From NCBI GenBank assembly GCA_021158525.1, contig JAGGUL010000104.1, positions 1 to 39,997 of the forward strand: a DNA stretch of 39,997 nt. The letters are read 5' to 3'. The notes beneath the pieces were generated by a model that searched no databases, was not told where the DNA came from, and worked only from the letters and a program-made list of their open reading frames with translations. Each line of letters starts with the position of its first letter. Position 1 is the first letter of the stretch. Made by a program: the position numbers and the translations under genes. Positions 6,879-14,791 of the stretch are shown here, piece by piece. The DNA comes from Candidatus Hydrothermota bacterium (GTDB taxonomy: Bacteria; Hydrothermota; Hydrothermia; B15-G9; DRBW01).

Positions 6879-8519
6879 CTATGGCGTTCCGCAGGGGTGG
6901 GAAGAACAGTGGAGAGTGTCTCCCGTCGGGTCAGGACCACATCCGGGATAAGGGGAAGGAGGCTCAGGACCTCCTGAATACAGGAAATCAGACAGATAGG
7001 TCAGATCGCTGTAGTTCACCTGACCGTCATCGTTCAGGTCGGCGGCATCAAGACAGGCCGGACTGAAACCTCCTCCATAAAGGTAATTGGCGGTGAGCAC
7101 GAGGTCAACGGGATTAACGATGAAATCGCCGCTGACATCTCCCCTGATAAAATTCGATTCTGAAGGAGCGCCGGGTATGCCGTACAGAAATGCTTTTCCG
7201 CTGTAACTGTCGGCCCCCATGGCGCCGGCCAGGAAATCGCCATTTCCATCGCCGTTTACGTCTCCCGCTCCGCCCACGGAATAGCCCAGAAGGTATCCCG
7301 ACCCCCCTCCGACCATAGCCGTATCGAGGGTAAGTCCACTCCCGTCCGAGATATATAAATAAACTTTTCCTGCATCGGCACCGCCAGAATCATCTCCGTC
7401 AGCGCCTATCACCAGGTCGTCATATCCATTGTCATCTATATCTCCAGCGCCTGCCACGCTGTATCCAAAGCGGATAGAATCCCAGGAAGAGGTTATCTGA
7501 GCGTCGGGAATGGAATCCATGGGCGACCCCCCATAGAAGACATAGACTTTCCCACTCTCGCCGGAATATCCGTAGGCACCGACAACCACGTCACTGTACC
7601 CATCGCCGTTCAAATCCCCTGCCCCCGAAAGCGACCAGCCGAAATAACTGTAGGCTGTCTCCCCCACGAGGATCAGATCGGGCAGGGTGTCCATATCCGG
7701 TCCACCGAAGAAAACATAGGCCCTGCCCACATTGAGATTGGCCTGATAATCGAAACCGTAAGCTCCTATGATCAGGTCATCATAACCATCCCCATTCAGA
7801 TCGCCAGCCCCGCTGACCGCACGGCCGAATCTCTCCCCCTCCGTCTCGCCGGTGAGGATCAGGTCAGGCAGGGTATCTATGTCGGTCCCACCAAAGAAAA
7901 CATAAGCCCTGCCCACGTTTTCCAGCGTGTCCCCACCGGAGATCAAATCGTACTTATAGGCCCCGACGACAAAATCTCCGTAGCCGTCCCCGTTGAGATC
8001 GCCCGCCCCCGATACGGATATCCCGAAATAGTCCTTTTCCCTTTCCCCGTGAAACACAAGATCGGGAACAGAATCCATTGAGGGCCCACCGAGATAAAGG
8101 CAAGCCTTTCCCGCCCGCAGCCCAGCATCGGAATTGAAATGGGCACCTATGATGACATCGGAATAGCCATCTCCGTTGACATCGCCCGCACAGGATACAG
8201 AAACGCCAAGAAAATCGCCAGGGTTCCCGACGAAGGTCAGATCGGGAACTGCGTCGGGAGGATAACTGCCGAGATAAAGGTAGACTTTGCCGGCACTGGT
8301 CCCACCGTCGTCATTGGCATCGGCTCCAACAAGGAAATCGGCGTAACCATCGCCGTTAACATCACCAGCTTCGGAAACGAAAATGCCGAATTGATCTCCC
8401 GAACTCTCTCCGCTCAACGACAAAAAAAGCTCAACCCCCTCGGCGCGAGCCCAGGCCAGAAATGACAATAGCAACAATCCTATATTAAAGAAGCCCTTCC
8501 TCATTTCCGTTTTCTTCAT
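6879..8519 (-). CDS. Secreted FG-GAP beta-propeller protein with C-terminal dockerin
   Basis: About 546 residues from ATG 8519 (the frame also opens at TTG 8534, and another ATG lies at 8504). A signal peptide (FFNIGLLLLSFLAWARA) is followed by seven copies of an FG-GAP/integrin-alpha repeat with the calcium-loop core GD(V/L)NGDGYxDxxxGA (copies six and seven vary), enough for one seven-bladed propeller. A type I dockerin-like module follows at about residues 460-525: its first loop GDVSGDFIVNPVD is degenerate and its second, ADLNDDGQVNYSD, is good. A Pro/Cys-rich tail of about 30 residues with four Cys ends the protein. Dockerins dock to cohesins in cellulosomes, but this 'dockerin plus GGP linker' form is also common in surface proteins of FCB-type lineages without cellulosomes. 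Binding partners are unknown. None of the candidate starts has a clear Shine-Dalgarno sequence. Confidence 0.87.
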   Translation of the reverse strand: MKKTEMRKGFFNIGLLLLSFLAWARAEGVELFLSLSGESSGDQFGIFVSEAGDVNGDGYADFLVGADANDDGGTSAGKVYLYLGSYPPDAVPDLTFVGNPGDFLGVSVSCAGDVNGDGYSDVIIGAHFNSDAGLRAGKACLYLGGPSMDSVPDLVFHGEREKDYFGISVSGAGDLNGDGYGDFVVGAYKYDLISGGDTLENVGRAYVFFGGTDIDTLPDLILTGETEGERFGRAVSGAGDLNGDGYDDLIIGAYGFDYQANLNVGRAYVFFGGPDMDTLPDLILVGETAYSYFGWSLSGAGDLNGDGYSDVVVGAYGYSGESGKVYVFYGGSPMDSIPDAQITSSWDSIRFGYSVAGAGDIDDNGYDDLVIGADGDDSGGADAGKVYLYISDGSGLTLDTAMVGGGSGYLLGYSVGGAGDVNGDGNGDFLAGAMGADSYSGKAFLYGIPGAPSESNFIRGDVSGDFIVNPVDLVLTANYLYGGGFSPACLDAADLNDDGQVNYSDLTYLSDFLYSGGPEPPSPYPGCGPDPTGDTLHCSSHPCGTP

Positions 8520-8521
8520 AT

Positions 8522-8550
8522 AAATTAATGGCAAGGGGACTTATTGTCAA
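8522..8550 (-). promoter_or_regulatory. Putative promoter of the FG-GAP gene, abutting its start
   Basis: Minus-strand TTGACA (8550-8545), 17 bases, TAATTT (8527-8522). The implied start, near 8515, lies just downstream of the ATG at 8519 and about 11 nt before the ATG at 8504. Either translation starts at 8504 with a very short leader or another promoter is used. The -10 is only a four-of-six match. Confidence 0.4.
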
Positions 8551-8557
8551 TAATAGT

Positions 8558-8586
8558 TTGAAAAGAAGTTGAGGCGGGCATAAAAT
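8558..8586 (+). promoter_or_regulatory. Promoter of the nucleotidyltransferase-egsA operon
   Basis: TTGAAA (8558-8563), 17 bases, TAAAAT (8581-8586) predicts a start near 8593 and a 17-nt leader that contains the strong AGGAGG (8598-8603) six bases before GTG 8610. Confidence 0.7.
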
Positions 8587-8609
8587 AAGAAACGGAAAGG
8601 AGGCTCATT

Positions 8610-9329
8610 GTGAAGGCGGTTTTTCTGGCAGCCGGTCTGGGGAAAAGGCTCCATCCCATTACCCTTAAAGTGCCAAAGGGCTTGATAGAGATAGAAGGCA
8701 AAACCCTCCTCGAGCGCGCCATTGAATCCCTTGAAAAATATACCGACACAGAGAAAATAATCTTTGTAACCGGCCACGGGGGTAACCTCATAAAAAATAA
8801 GTTCGGCACTGATAGCCTATTCCTCTACGTGGACAACCCTCACTACGAGGCCAGGAACAATATCTACTCCCTTTACCTGGCTTTTCCCCACATCGGCGAT
8901 GCTCCTTTCCTGTTATTCAACTCCGACGTCCTTTTCCATCCTGCAATACTCGAAATGGCCCTCGAGAATGGCCCCGACACCTTTCTCATTATCGACAACA
9001 CGAAGGAACTCGGCGAGGAGGAGATGAAAGTCATAATCGAGGGAGACAGAATCCGGGATATCTCCAAAGCTCTGGACCCGAGCCTCTCCCACGGCGAATA
9101 CATAGGGATATCCAAGTTCTCCCGGAAGGGGGGGATGGTCCTTAGAAGGCACATAGAAGACCTGATAAGAAAGGAAAAATACGAGGAATTTTACGAGGCG
9201 GGCATCCGGCTGATGCTCGATGAACATCCGGTGATGGCCACTTACACCGGGGGCCTGCCCTGGATAGAGATAGACGACCACAGGGACCTTGAAGAGGCAA
9301 AGGAGATGGCGAGATTATGGGATTTATAA
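8610..9329 (+). CDS. LicC/IPCT-like sugar- or polyol-phosphate nucleotidyltransferase
   Basis: A 239-residue GT-A-fold nucleotidyltransferase that would transfer a nucleoside monophosphate (likely CMP) to a phosphorylated alcohol. The signature loop LAAGLGKRLHPIT lies at residues 6-18 with the following Lys in VPKGLIE. The metal-binding Asp is D106 in LLFNSDVLF, and a segment at about 77-91 (NPHYEARNNIYSLYLA) resembles phosphocholine cytidylyltransferase (LicC) and inositol-1-phosphate cytidylyltransferase. It starts at GTG behind a strong AGGAGG. It overlaps the glycerol-1-phosphate dehydrogenase gene by 13 nt, which suggests that G1P, or something made from it, is the substrate; that is inference from context. 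Alternatives are an NDP-sugar or phosphocholine enzyme. Confidence 0.83.
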   Translation: MKAVFLAAGLGKRLHPITLKVPKGLIEIEGKTLLERAIESLEKYTDTEKIIFVTGHGGNLIKNKFGTDSLFLYVDNPHYEARNNIYSLYLAFPHIGDAPFLLFNSDVLFHPAILEMALENGPDTFLIIDNTKELGEEEMKVIIEGDRIRDISKALDPSLSHGEYIGISKFSRKGGMVLRRHIEDLIRKEKYEEFYEAGIRLMLDEHPVMATYTGGLPWIEIDDHRDLEEAKEMARLWDL

Positions 9330-10372
9330 AGAGATCGCTCGACATCCCCGTTTTTCTGGAAATCGGGGAAAGGACGAGCCACGACGTTCCGGCCATCGTA
9401 TCCAGGTGGAACCTCAAGTTCTGGAAAATCCTGGTCCTCGACGATGACATAACGAGAGACCTGGCCGGACTGAGGATACTGAGGGACTTCGTCTCCGATG
9501 GTGCTTCCTGCCAGGAGGTTGTCGTGGAAAATTCCACCTATGAAGAGGTGGAAAAAATAAGAAAGATATTCCACGAGGGTCTGTTTGACCTTGTTGTCTC
9601 GGTGGGAGGCGGCAAAGTGATCGATGTGGGGAAAATGGTCGCCTATATGGAGAATACGAATTTTATCAGCGTGCCTACCGTCCCCTCTAACGACAGCATA
9701 TCCTCTCCCATTGCTGTCATCACCCACGACGGCCACAAACGAAGTCTCGGGGCCAAAATGCCCACGGGTGTCATCGTGGACCTCTCGATAATCCGCAATG
9801 CACCTCTCAGATACATAAAAAGCGGCATATCCGATGTCATCTCGAATCTGTCCGCTGTGAGCGACTGGATACTCGCCCATGAGATGGGAAAAGACAGATA
9901 CGATACCTTCGCCGCCATGATCTCCGAGTCATCGGCCCTCAATCTGCTCGGGGCCGCAGACAACGAGATAAGGGATCCCGAATTCCTTCAGGTGCTTCTC
10001 AAGGCACTTATTCTCAGCGGAATAGCCATGGGGGTGGCAGGAACCTCCAGACCCTCATCGGGCAGCGAGCACGAGATCTCCCATGCCATCGATACACTCT
10101 ATCCGAACCGTGCCCTCCACGGCGAACAGGTCGGCGTTGCAAGCCTCTTCACCATGTACCTCCAGAAAAACCCCCATTATGAAAAAGTTCGAAAGCTCTT
10201 CGAAAAGCTCGGCCTCCCCAAAAAAACCGAGCACATCAACGTATCCAGAAAGGAGTTTATCGAGTCGGTCCTCTATGCTCCGAGGACCAGGCCCGGAAGG
10301 TATACCATCCTGGAACACCTCGATCTAAAGCCGCCCGAAATAGAAAAGATACTGGAAGAGATCGATCTCTAA
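9317..10372 (+). CDS. egsA: sn-glycerol-1-phosphate dehydrogenase (archaeal type)
   Basis: A 351-residue iron-type alcohol dehydrogenase superfamily enzyme that reduces dihydroxyacetone phosphate to sn-glycerol-1-phosphate with NAD(P)H. The dinucleotide-binding motif SVGGGKVIDVGK lies at residues 95-106, followed by the family-specific SVPTVPSNDSISSPIAV (118-134). The metal ligands expected for G1PDH are present: D173 (GISDVISN), H252 (GSEHEISHAID) and H268 (LHGEQVG). G1P is the backbone of archaeal membrane lipids; bacterial homologues are known in Firmicutes (AraM) and in some FCB-group candidate phyla. It is the second gene of a two-gene operon and is closed by the hairpin at 10393-10418. 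No prenyl transferase for archaeal-type lipids is visible in this window. Confidence 0.9.
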   Translation: MGFIKRSLDIPVFLEIGERTSHDVPAIVSRWNLKFWKILVLDDDITRDLAGLRILRDFVSDGASCQEVVVENSTYEEVEKIRKIFHEGLFDLVVSVGGGKVIDVGKMVAYMENTNFISVPTVPSNDSISSPIAVITHDGHKRSLGAKMPTGVIVDLSIIRNAPLRYIKSGISDVISNLSAVSDWILAHEMGKDRYDTFAAMISESSALNLLGAADNEIRDPEFLQVLLKALILSGIAMGVAGTSRPSSGSEHEISHAIDTLYPNRALHGEQVGVASLFTMYLQKNPHYEKVRKLFEKLGLPKKTEHINVSRKEFIESVLYAPRTRPGRYTILEHLDLKPPEIEKILEEIDL

Positions 10373-10392
10373 GGGAGCTCAGACGAAAAAAT

Positions 10393-10418
10393 AAAGGGGG
10401 CATTTATGCCCCCTTTTC
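10393..10418. terminator. Bidirectional rho-independent terminator
   Basis: A perfect inverted repeat, AAAGGGGGCAT with ATGCCCCCTTT, around a tiny TT centre. It is followed by TTTTCGTTTTC on the plus strand and by TTTATTTTTTC on the minus strand. It sits between the convergent genes egsA and the FN3 lipoprotein and should serve both. Confidence 0.88.
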
Positions 10419-10442
10419 GTTTTCTGACTTACTTCCTTCACC

Positions 10443-11252
10443 TCAGGGCGTGGGCAACCACCTCAGCATACTGATTCTCTGATAGACACACTGGAGCTGC
10501 ACAGCCCCGTCTGTCCCTATGGAGAGCACCTTGACCTTGGCGAAGTGATCGCCTGTATTGAGCTCATCGTAAGGCTGCGTGTCAATCCAGATGTGGTACA
10601 CCGTGTTGACCACAAGGGGATCCTGCGTGTAAGGTGAGACGTAACCCGATCCAACGGGATCGGCAATGGTGATGCTGTCCAGATTTGAGGTCAGAGCGAC
10701 CTTAAACCCGGTCTCTATGTCGTTAAAAGCATCGCCCTGAGAGTTGTAGCTCGGAGCCACGAAGTGGATCTGAGCCGGCACCACCTGATTGGGAGTAAAA
10801 TCGTCGAGATAGATATGGAAATTGGAATAATTGGCGGTATCGAGAAGGGAATAGGAGACAGCAACGCCGTCGCTGTTCCATCCCATGGCGCTATACCCTG
10901 TGGAGCTCCTCTCGTAGATAGTTATGTCCGACGAGACGGGCGCCACATTGATCGTAACCCTGTCGCTCTCGAGATTGCCTTTGTACGCTGAAACCCCTAT
11001 CTCTTTGCCGACATTCGTGACGGTGTAGCTCGTGGATGTGCCTTCATAGATTAGATCATCGTCGACGTAGACGCGATAGCCGTCAGCGTCGGTCACGGCA
11101 TCCCACGTGAGGGAAAGCCCGCTGCCATCGCTGGTAACCGCATACTGCAGGTTCTCAGGAGGAAGTACCTCCGTTTCCTCTGAGGTACATCCGCTGAAGA
11201 CAAACAGGGCTACGAGGACAACACCTGAAAATATTACAAGCCTTCTCAACAT
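10443..11252 (-). CDS. Lipoprotein with a fibronectin type III-like domain
   Basis: A 269-residue predicted lipoprotein. The N-terminal signal (LVIFSGVVLVALFVFSGC) ends in the lipobox FSGC, so Cys21 would be lipidated. Residues of about 32-103 look like a fibronectin type III domain (PPENLQYAV, LSLTWDAVTDADGYRVYVDD, TSYTVTNVG). The remaining 165 residues are beta-rich and resemble no family I know. The gene follows the small coiled-coil lipoprotein by 18 bases with AGGAGGG before the ATG, so the two probably share the promoter at 11568-11596. It is likely outer-membrane anchored; the function is unknown. Confidence 0.8.
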   Translation of the reverse strand: MLRRLVIFSGVVLVALFVFSGCTSEETEVLPPENLQYAVTSDGSGLSLTWDAVTDADGYRVYVDDDLIYEGTSTSYTVTNVGKEIGVSAYKGNLESDRVTINVAPVSSDITIYERSSTGYSAMGWNSDGVAVSYSLLDTANYSNFHIYLDDFTPNQVVPAQIHFVAPSYNSQGDAFNDIETGFKVALTSNLDSITIADPVGSGYVSPYTQDPLVVNTVYHIWIDTQPYDELNTGDHFAKVKVLSIGTDGAVQLQCVYQRISMLRWLPTP

Positions 11253-11270
11253 ATCACATCCCTCCTATTC

Positions 11271-11540
11271 TTACTTTTTCTTAAGGGGCGGTAGATTCTT
11301 CTTCGTCGAACCTGTGGTCCCGCCGCTTTTCTTCGATGATTTTTTGCCGGCCTTTGTCTGGGCCATCTCTTCGATCTTCTGAGTTAACTCATCGATCTTC
11401 TTCTCGATGTTACTCACCTTGGTCTCAAGGACAGCCACCTTGGCCTTCAGGTCCGAGACCTCCTGGCTGCCCGTCTGCTGACAGCCCGATAGCCACAGGG
11501 CCAGCAGAGCAATTACTACAACCCCTGCGATTTTTTTCAT
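11271..11540 (-). CDS. Small coiled-coil lipoprotein, Lpp-like in layout
   Basis: An 89-residue lipoprotein from ATG 11540. This start is chosen over the longer frame because GGAGGAGG (11553-11546) and a promoter lie just upstream. The signal peptide ends in the lipobox LSGC. The mature protein begins with a heptad coiled coil (VSDLKAKVAVLETKVSNIEKK and onward, with Val, Leu and Ile at a/d positions) of about 40 residues, then a Lys/Ser/Gly linker, and ends PPLKKK. A lipid anchor, a trimer-type coiled coil and a terminal Lys are the layout of Braun's lipoprotein, which staples the outer membrane to peptidoglycan. There is no clear sequence homology, so this is an analogy, not an assignment. 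Confidence 0.8.
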   Translation of the reverse strand: MKKIAGVVVIALLALWLSGCQQTGSQEVSDLKAKVAVLETKVSNIEKKIDELTQKIEEMAQTKAGKKSSKKSGGTTGSTKKNLPPLKKK

Positions 11541-11567
11541 AATAACCTCCTCCTTTTGGTTTAACCT

Positions 11568-11596
11568 ATAATAAATTGAGACCACTTCAGTGTCAA
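11568..11596 (-). promoter_or_regulatory. Promoter of the lipoprotein pair
   Basis: Minus-strand TTGACA (11596-11591), 17 bases, TATTAT (11573-11568). The predicted start near 11561 gives a 21-nt leader holding the GGAGGAGG ribosome-binding site. It lies directly behind the polX stop. Confidence 0.8.
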
Positions 11597-11612
11597 CAGC
11601 CTCAGGCCCGGA

Positions 11613-13349
11613 TTATGCTCCCATCCTTTTTCTCTTGGATCTGAGAAATTCAAGGAGCTCATCGAGCTCCATGGTGTTGAGCAGGTCGCCGGGCTCGAGC
11701 CACGCCCTTCGCGCCACCCCCACCCCGAGGACCATCATCCAGAGCTGTCCTATATTATGGGTATCGGTCCCAATGGAAAGTTTGACGCCTATTTCTTTTG
11801 CCCTCCTCGAATAGATATCGTTGAGGTCGAGCCTCTCGTAATAGGCGTTGATCTCGAGGGCGGTGCCCGTCTCGGCAGCCTTTTCTATGATCTTCTCCAC
11901 ATCGACCCTGTATCCCTCCCTGGTGGATATGAGCCGGCCCGTCGGATGAGCGATCACATGCACGTAGGGGTTTTCCATTGCCTTCAGGATTCGGGAAGTT
12001 GTGTCCTCGTTCTTGGACCATATATGGACAGCAGCCACCACGATGTCGAGCTCTCTGAGTATCTCATCGGGGTAATCGAGGGTGCCATCCTGGAGGATAT
12101 CGACCTCCGTCCCCATGAGCAGCTTAACGCCATCCAGGGTCTCGTTCAGCCGCTTTATCTCCCCCATCTTACGGAGAAGCCTCTCCACCTCAAGCCCACG
12201 GGCATATTTAACGCTCTGAGAGTGATCACACACGGCGATATAGCTGTAGCCCCTATCCTTTGCCCTACGGGCTATCTCCTCCAGCGTCGCTGTTCCATCG
12301 GAATATCTGGAGTGAACGTGAAGGTCCCCCTTGATGTCGGATAGCTCCACCAGTTCGGGCAGCCTGTTTTCATGGGCTGCTTCGATCTCTCCCCTGTCCT
12401 CTCTGAGCTCCGGTGGAATCCAGGGCAATCCGAGGGCACCATAAACCTCCTCCTCTGTCCTCCCGGCTATCATCTCGCTGCCCCTGAAAACTCCGTACTC
12501 CGAGATCTTCAACCCCCTTTCCTTGGCTATGGTCCTGAGGTGAATGTTATGGGCCCTAGAACCGGTGAAATACTGGAGAGCGGCGCCGTAGCTCTCCTCG
12601 GGGACCACTCTGAGGTCAACCTGATAGCGATCGTGAAAGATGACGGAACCTTTGGTCTCTCCCGCGGCGAGAACCCTTGTAACCCCGGGCAATTCAGTGA
12701 AATATCGGATTATCTCGCCTCCTCTGGTGCCCGTCACCAGAATGTCCAGGTCACCGACAGTCTCACGCATCCTCCTGAAGGACCCAGCGGGTGAAATAGC
12801 CTTGACCTCTTTCAATTTTTTCATGGATTCCAGTATGTCCTGCACAATGGGAAAGGCGAGGCCGAGCGGTATCCTCTCCTTCATCTTCTCGTAAAGCTCA
12901 AGGCCTTTCATTATGTTCTCTATCTTCTTGGCTCCCATGCCGGGGAGGGAGGCAAGAGACCCATCCTCGAGGACCCGCTTGAAGTCCTGCAGTGTTCTAA
13001 CTCCGAGCTTATCATAGGCCAGCTTCAGGGTTTTGGGGCCTATCCCCTGGACGTCGAGGAGATCGAGGAGCTCGGTCGGCACCTTTTCCATGACCTCTTC
13101 GTATCTCTTGATTTTTCCAGTCTCGAGGTATTCGGCGATCTTCTCGGCCATGCTCTTCCCTATCCCCGGGATCGATTCGAGTCCCTGAAGGCCCTTCTTC
13201 CTGAAGATCTCCTCTACTTCTTCAGGAAGGTCTCTCAGGACTCTGGACGCCTTTCTGTATGCCGAGACCCTGAAAGGATTTTCGCCGAGAAACTCAAGTC
13301 CATCGGCAATTTTATCGAAAATCTCGGATAGCTTCTTGTTCTTGCTCAT
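11613..13349 (-). CDS. polX: DNA polymerase X with C-terminal PHP domain
   Basis: A 578-residue family X polymerase/3'-5' exonuclease used in base-excision and gap repair. The N-terminal 8-kDa-like domain and helix-hairpin-helix motifs (SIPGIGKSMAEKI near 60, VQGIGPKTLKL near 100, LPGMGAKKIENI near 135) bind DNA. The nucleotidyl-transferase site has GS at 189-190, Asp200 and Asp202 (GDLDILV) and Asp245 (VDLRV). The C-terminal PHP metal site shows HVHSRYSDG (344-352), AVCDHS, AVH, AHPTGR and DTHN. Length matches bacterial PolX (about 570). GGGAGG stands five bases before the ATG. It lies 44 bases after the glycosyltransferase and has its own putative promoter. Confidence 0.96.
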   Translation of the reverse strand: MSKNKKLSEIFDKIADGLEFLGENPFRVSAYRKASRVLRDLPEEVEEIFRKKGLQGLESIPGIGKSMAEKIAEYLETGKIKRYEEVMEKVPTELLDLLDVQGIGPKTLKLAYDKLGVRTLQDFKRVLEDGSLASLPGMGAKKIENIMKGLELYEKMKERIPLGLAFPIVQDILESMKKLKEVKAISPAGSFRRMRETVGDLDILVTGTRGGEIIRYFTELPGVTRVLAAGETKGSVIFHDRYQVDLRVVPEESYGAALQYFTGSRAHNIHLRTIAKERGLKISEYGVFRGSEMIAGRTEEEVYGALGLPWIPPELREDRGEIEAAHENRLPELVELSDIKGDLHVHSRYSDGTATLEEIARRAKDRGYSYIAVCDHSQSVKYARGLEVERLLRKMGEIKRLNETLDGVKLLMGTEVDILQDGTLDYPDEILRELDIVVAAVHIWSKNEDTTSRILKAMENPYVHVIAHPTGRLISTREGYRVDVEKIIEKAAETGTALEINAYYERLDLNDIYSRRAKEIGVKLSIGTDTHNIGQLWMMVLGVGVARRAWLEPGDLLNTMELDELLEFLRSKRKRMGA

Positions 13350-13369
13350 GGCAACCTCCCTGATCTCTT

Positions 13370-13397
13370 ATTTTAAGCCGAGGAAGAACTGGTTCAA
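13370..13397 (-). promoter_or_regulatory. Putative polX promoter
   Basis: Minus-strand TTGAAC (13397-13392), 16 bases, TAAAAT (13375-13370), predicting a start about 14 nt before the polX ATG and just upstream of its GGGAGG. The -35 overlaps the last codons of the glycosyltransferase gene. Confidence 0.5.
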
Positions 13398-14791
13398 GAT
13401 GCCGGCAGTCCCCGCGAGATCAGGCCAGCCCTGTTAATCAACTTCCGGCGCTCCATGGCGGCTTTCCTCGCAAGAGTCTTCAGATTTATTTTTCTCTCCT
13501 CGTCGGTCGTGATGTCGGAAGAGCTGCCGTGTTTCCTGTAGCGATACAAAACGCGGTGTATCCTGACGAGATCGTGGCTCTCCACAGCCTTCAGTACCAT
13601 ATCGTAATCCTCGCCGAAATCGGGGAAATTCCGTTCGTCGAAAAGCCCGAGTTTCAGAAGCACGCTCCTCCTCCAGATCCTCAAAGCGCCTGCTCCCTCG
13701 GTCCTCAGGATATTATTCCTGTCAAATTCGAGATGCCTGACCACGTCCAGTTCATCTATCGCAAAACCCTCTTCATCTATAACCTCATAATACGAAACTC
13801 CGAGAGCTGCATCGGGGTGTCGCTCCATAACGTCAAGAGCCACCTCCAGTGCATCCGGCGTGTATTCGTCGTCTGAATCGAGCTGAGCCACATACCGCCC
13901 CCGTGAGTTGAGCACACATAAATTGAGGGCTCTCGCCAGGGTTCCCCCCTCGACAAAAATAGGCCTAATCCTTTCGTCCTTCTCCGCATAATCGGCGATT
14001 ATCTCCCTGGTGCCGTCGGTCGAGCCCGTGTCGGTTATCACCGCCTCGAAGTCGACGAAAGTCTGCCTCATCAGGCTGTCAAGGGCTCTCCCAATGAACC
14101 TGGCGCGGTTTCTAACGGGTATGATGATGGATATGGGGATCTCGCCGCCCACATCAAATACCCTCCGGACTCCGCCAGAAAGAAAGGCACCCCTCCGTTT
14201 GAGCATGTCCTTAAAGGCCTTCTCCACCTCCCTCTCGAGATCAGGGGGATACTTGAGATAACTGAAAGAGGCGAGGAGCCCACGCCCCATTTCGCCTCCC
14301 CGAACCTCGTAGAGAGCTCTGGGGACCCGAACGATCTCCCCTCCTCTCTCCTCCAGACGAAGCCTGAAATCGTAAAGATATGCCCTTTTGAATTCAGACC
14401 TGAGCCCGAGCTCCAGGAGCACACTTTTTTTCACGCCGAGGACATGGCCCAGGGGGAACCTCTCCGTGATGTCCCCGGGATAATCATAGAGCCTTCTCAA
14501 ACTTCTGCCCTCGAGGAAATCGCTGTAAACGAGGGCCGGAGTCGGCCTCCTCATGGCATCGACGAAATGCCTCTCAAACCCCTCCAGGAACCTGACGGGC
14601 CTGAGGAGGAGAAGCAGATACTCCCCGCTCGCCCTTCTGGCCGCCTCGATTATAAAGGGAACATCCTCCCTGACTTCTATAACGTTAACGTTGCTAAAAT
14701 CGGCCCTCTCCCGGGTGAAAATCTCGGTGTTCTCGGAATTGATCGCGCCGGAGGGAAGGAACTTCCCTCCGGCGCAGATAAGGCTGATCAT
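13394..14791 (-). CDS. Glycosyltransferase family 2 protein with a degenerate N-terminal half
   Basis: A 465-residue protein. The C-terminal half (from about residue 216) is a GT-A family 2 glycosyltransferase: PISIIIPVRNRARFIGRALDSL, then TDTGSTDGT, the metal-binding DSD at 305-307 (AQLDSDDEYTPDA), and the acceptor-side FGEDYDMVLKA. The N-terminal about 200 residues look like a second GT-A-like fold (ASGEYLLLLLRPVRFLEGF, LVYSDFLEG, PLGHVLGVKKSVLLELG) without a clear DXD, so it may be inactive. It probably adds a sugar to a cell-envelope glycan; donor and acceptor are unknown. Its ATG overlaps the htrA stop by one base, so it is the last gene of the TPR-clpC-bamA-htrA operon. Confidence 0.87.
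   Translation of the reverse strand: MISLICAGGKFLPSGAINSENTEIFTRERADFSNVNVIEVREDVPFIIEAARRASGEYLLLLLRPVRFLEGFERHFVDAMRRPTPALVYSDFLEGRSLRRLYDYPGDITERFPLGHVLGVKKSVLLELGLRSEFKRAYLYDFRLRLEERGGEIVRVPRALYEVRGGEMGRGLLASFSYLKYPPDLEREVEKAFKDMLKRRGAFLSGGVRRVFDVGGEIPISIIIPVRNRARFIGRALDSLMRQTFVDFEAVITDTGSTDGTREIIADYAEKDERIRPIFVEGGTLARALNLCVLNSRGRYVAQLDSDDEYTPDALEVALDVMERHPDAALGVSYYEVIDEEGFAIDELDVVRHLEFDRNNILRTEGAGALRIWRRSVLLKLGLFDERNFPDFGEDYDMVLKAVESHDLVRIHRVLYRYRKHGSSSDITTDEERKINLKTLARKAAMERRKLINRAGLISRGLPAS

Noticed and set aside
8139-8465. Long open frame on the + strand opposite the FG-GAP gene, and similar ones at 7034-7249 and 7943-8146 on the - strand
   Set aside because: They mirror the repeated GDxNGDGY coding sequence; no SD, no promoter and repetitive composition without family features.
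6879-8519. FG-GAP repeats as a candidate CRISPR or tandem DNA repeat
   Set aside because: The periodicity is at protein level (about 60 codons) with diverged DNA; no short identical repeats with unique spacers.
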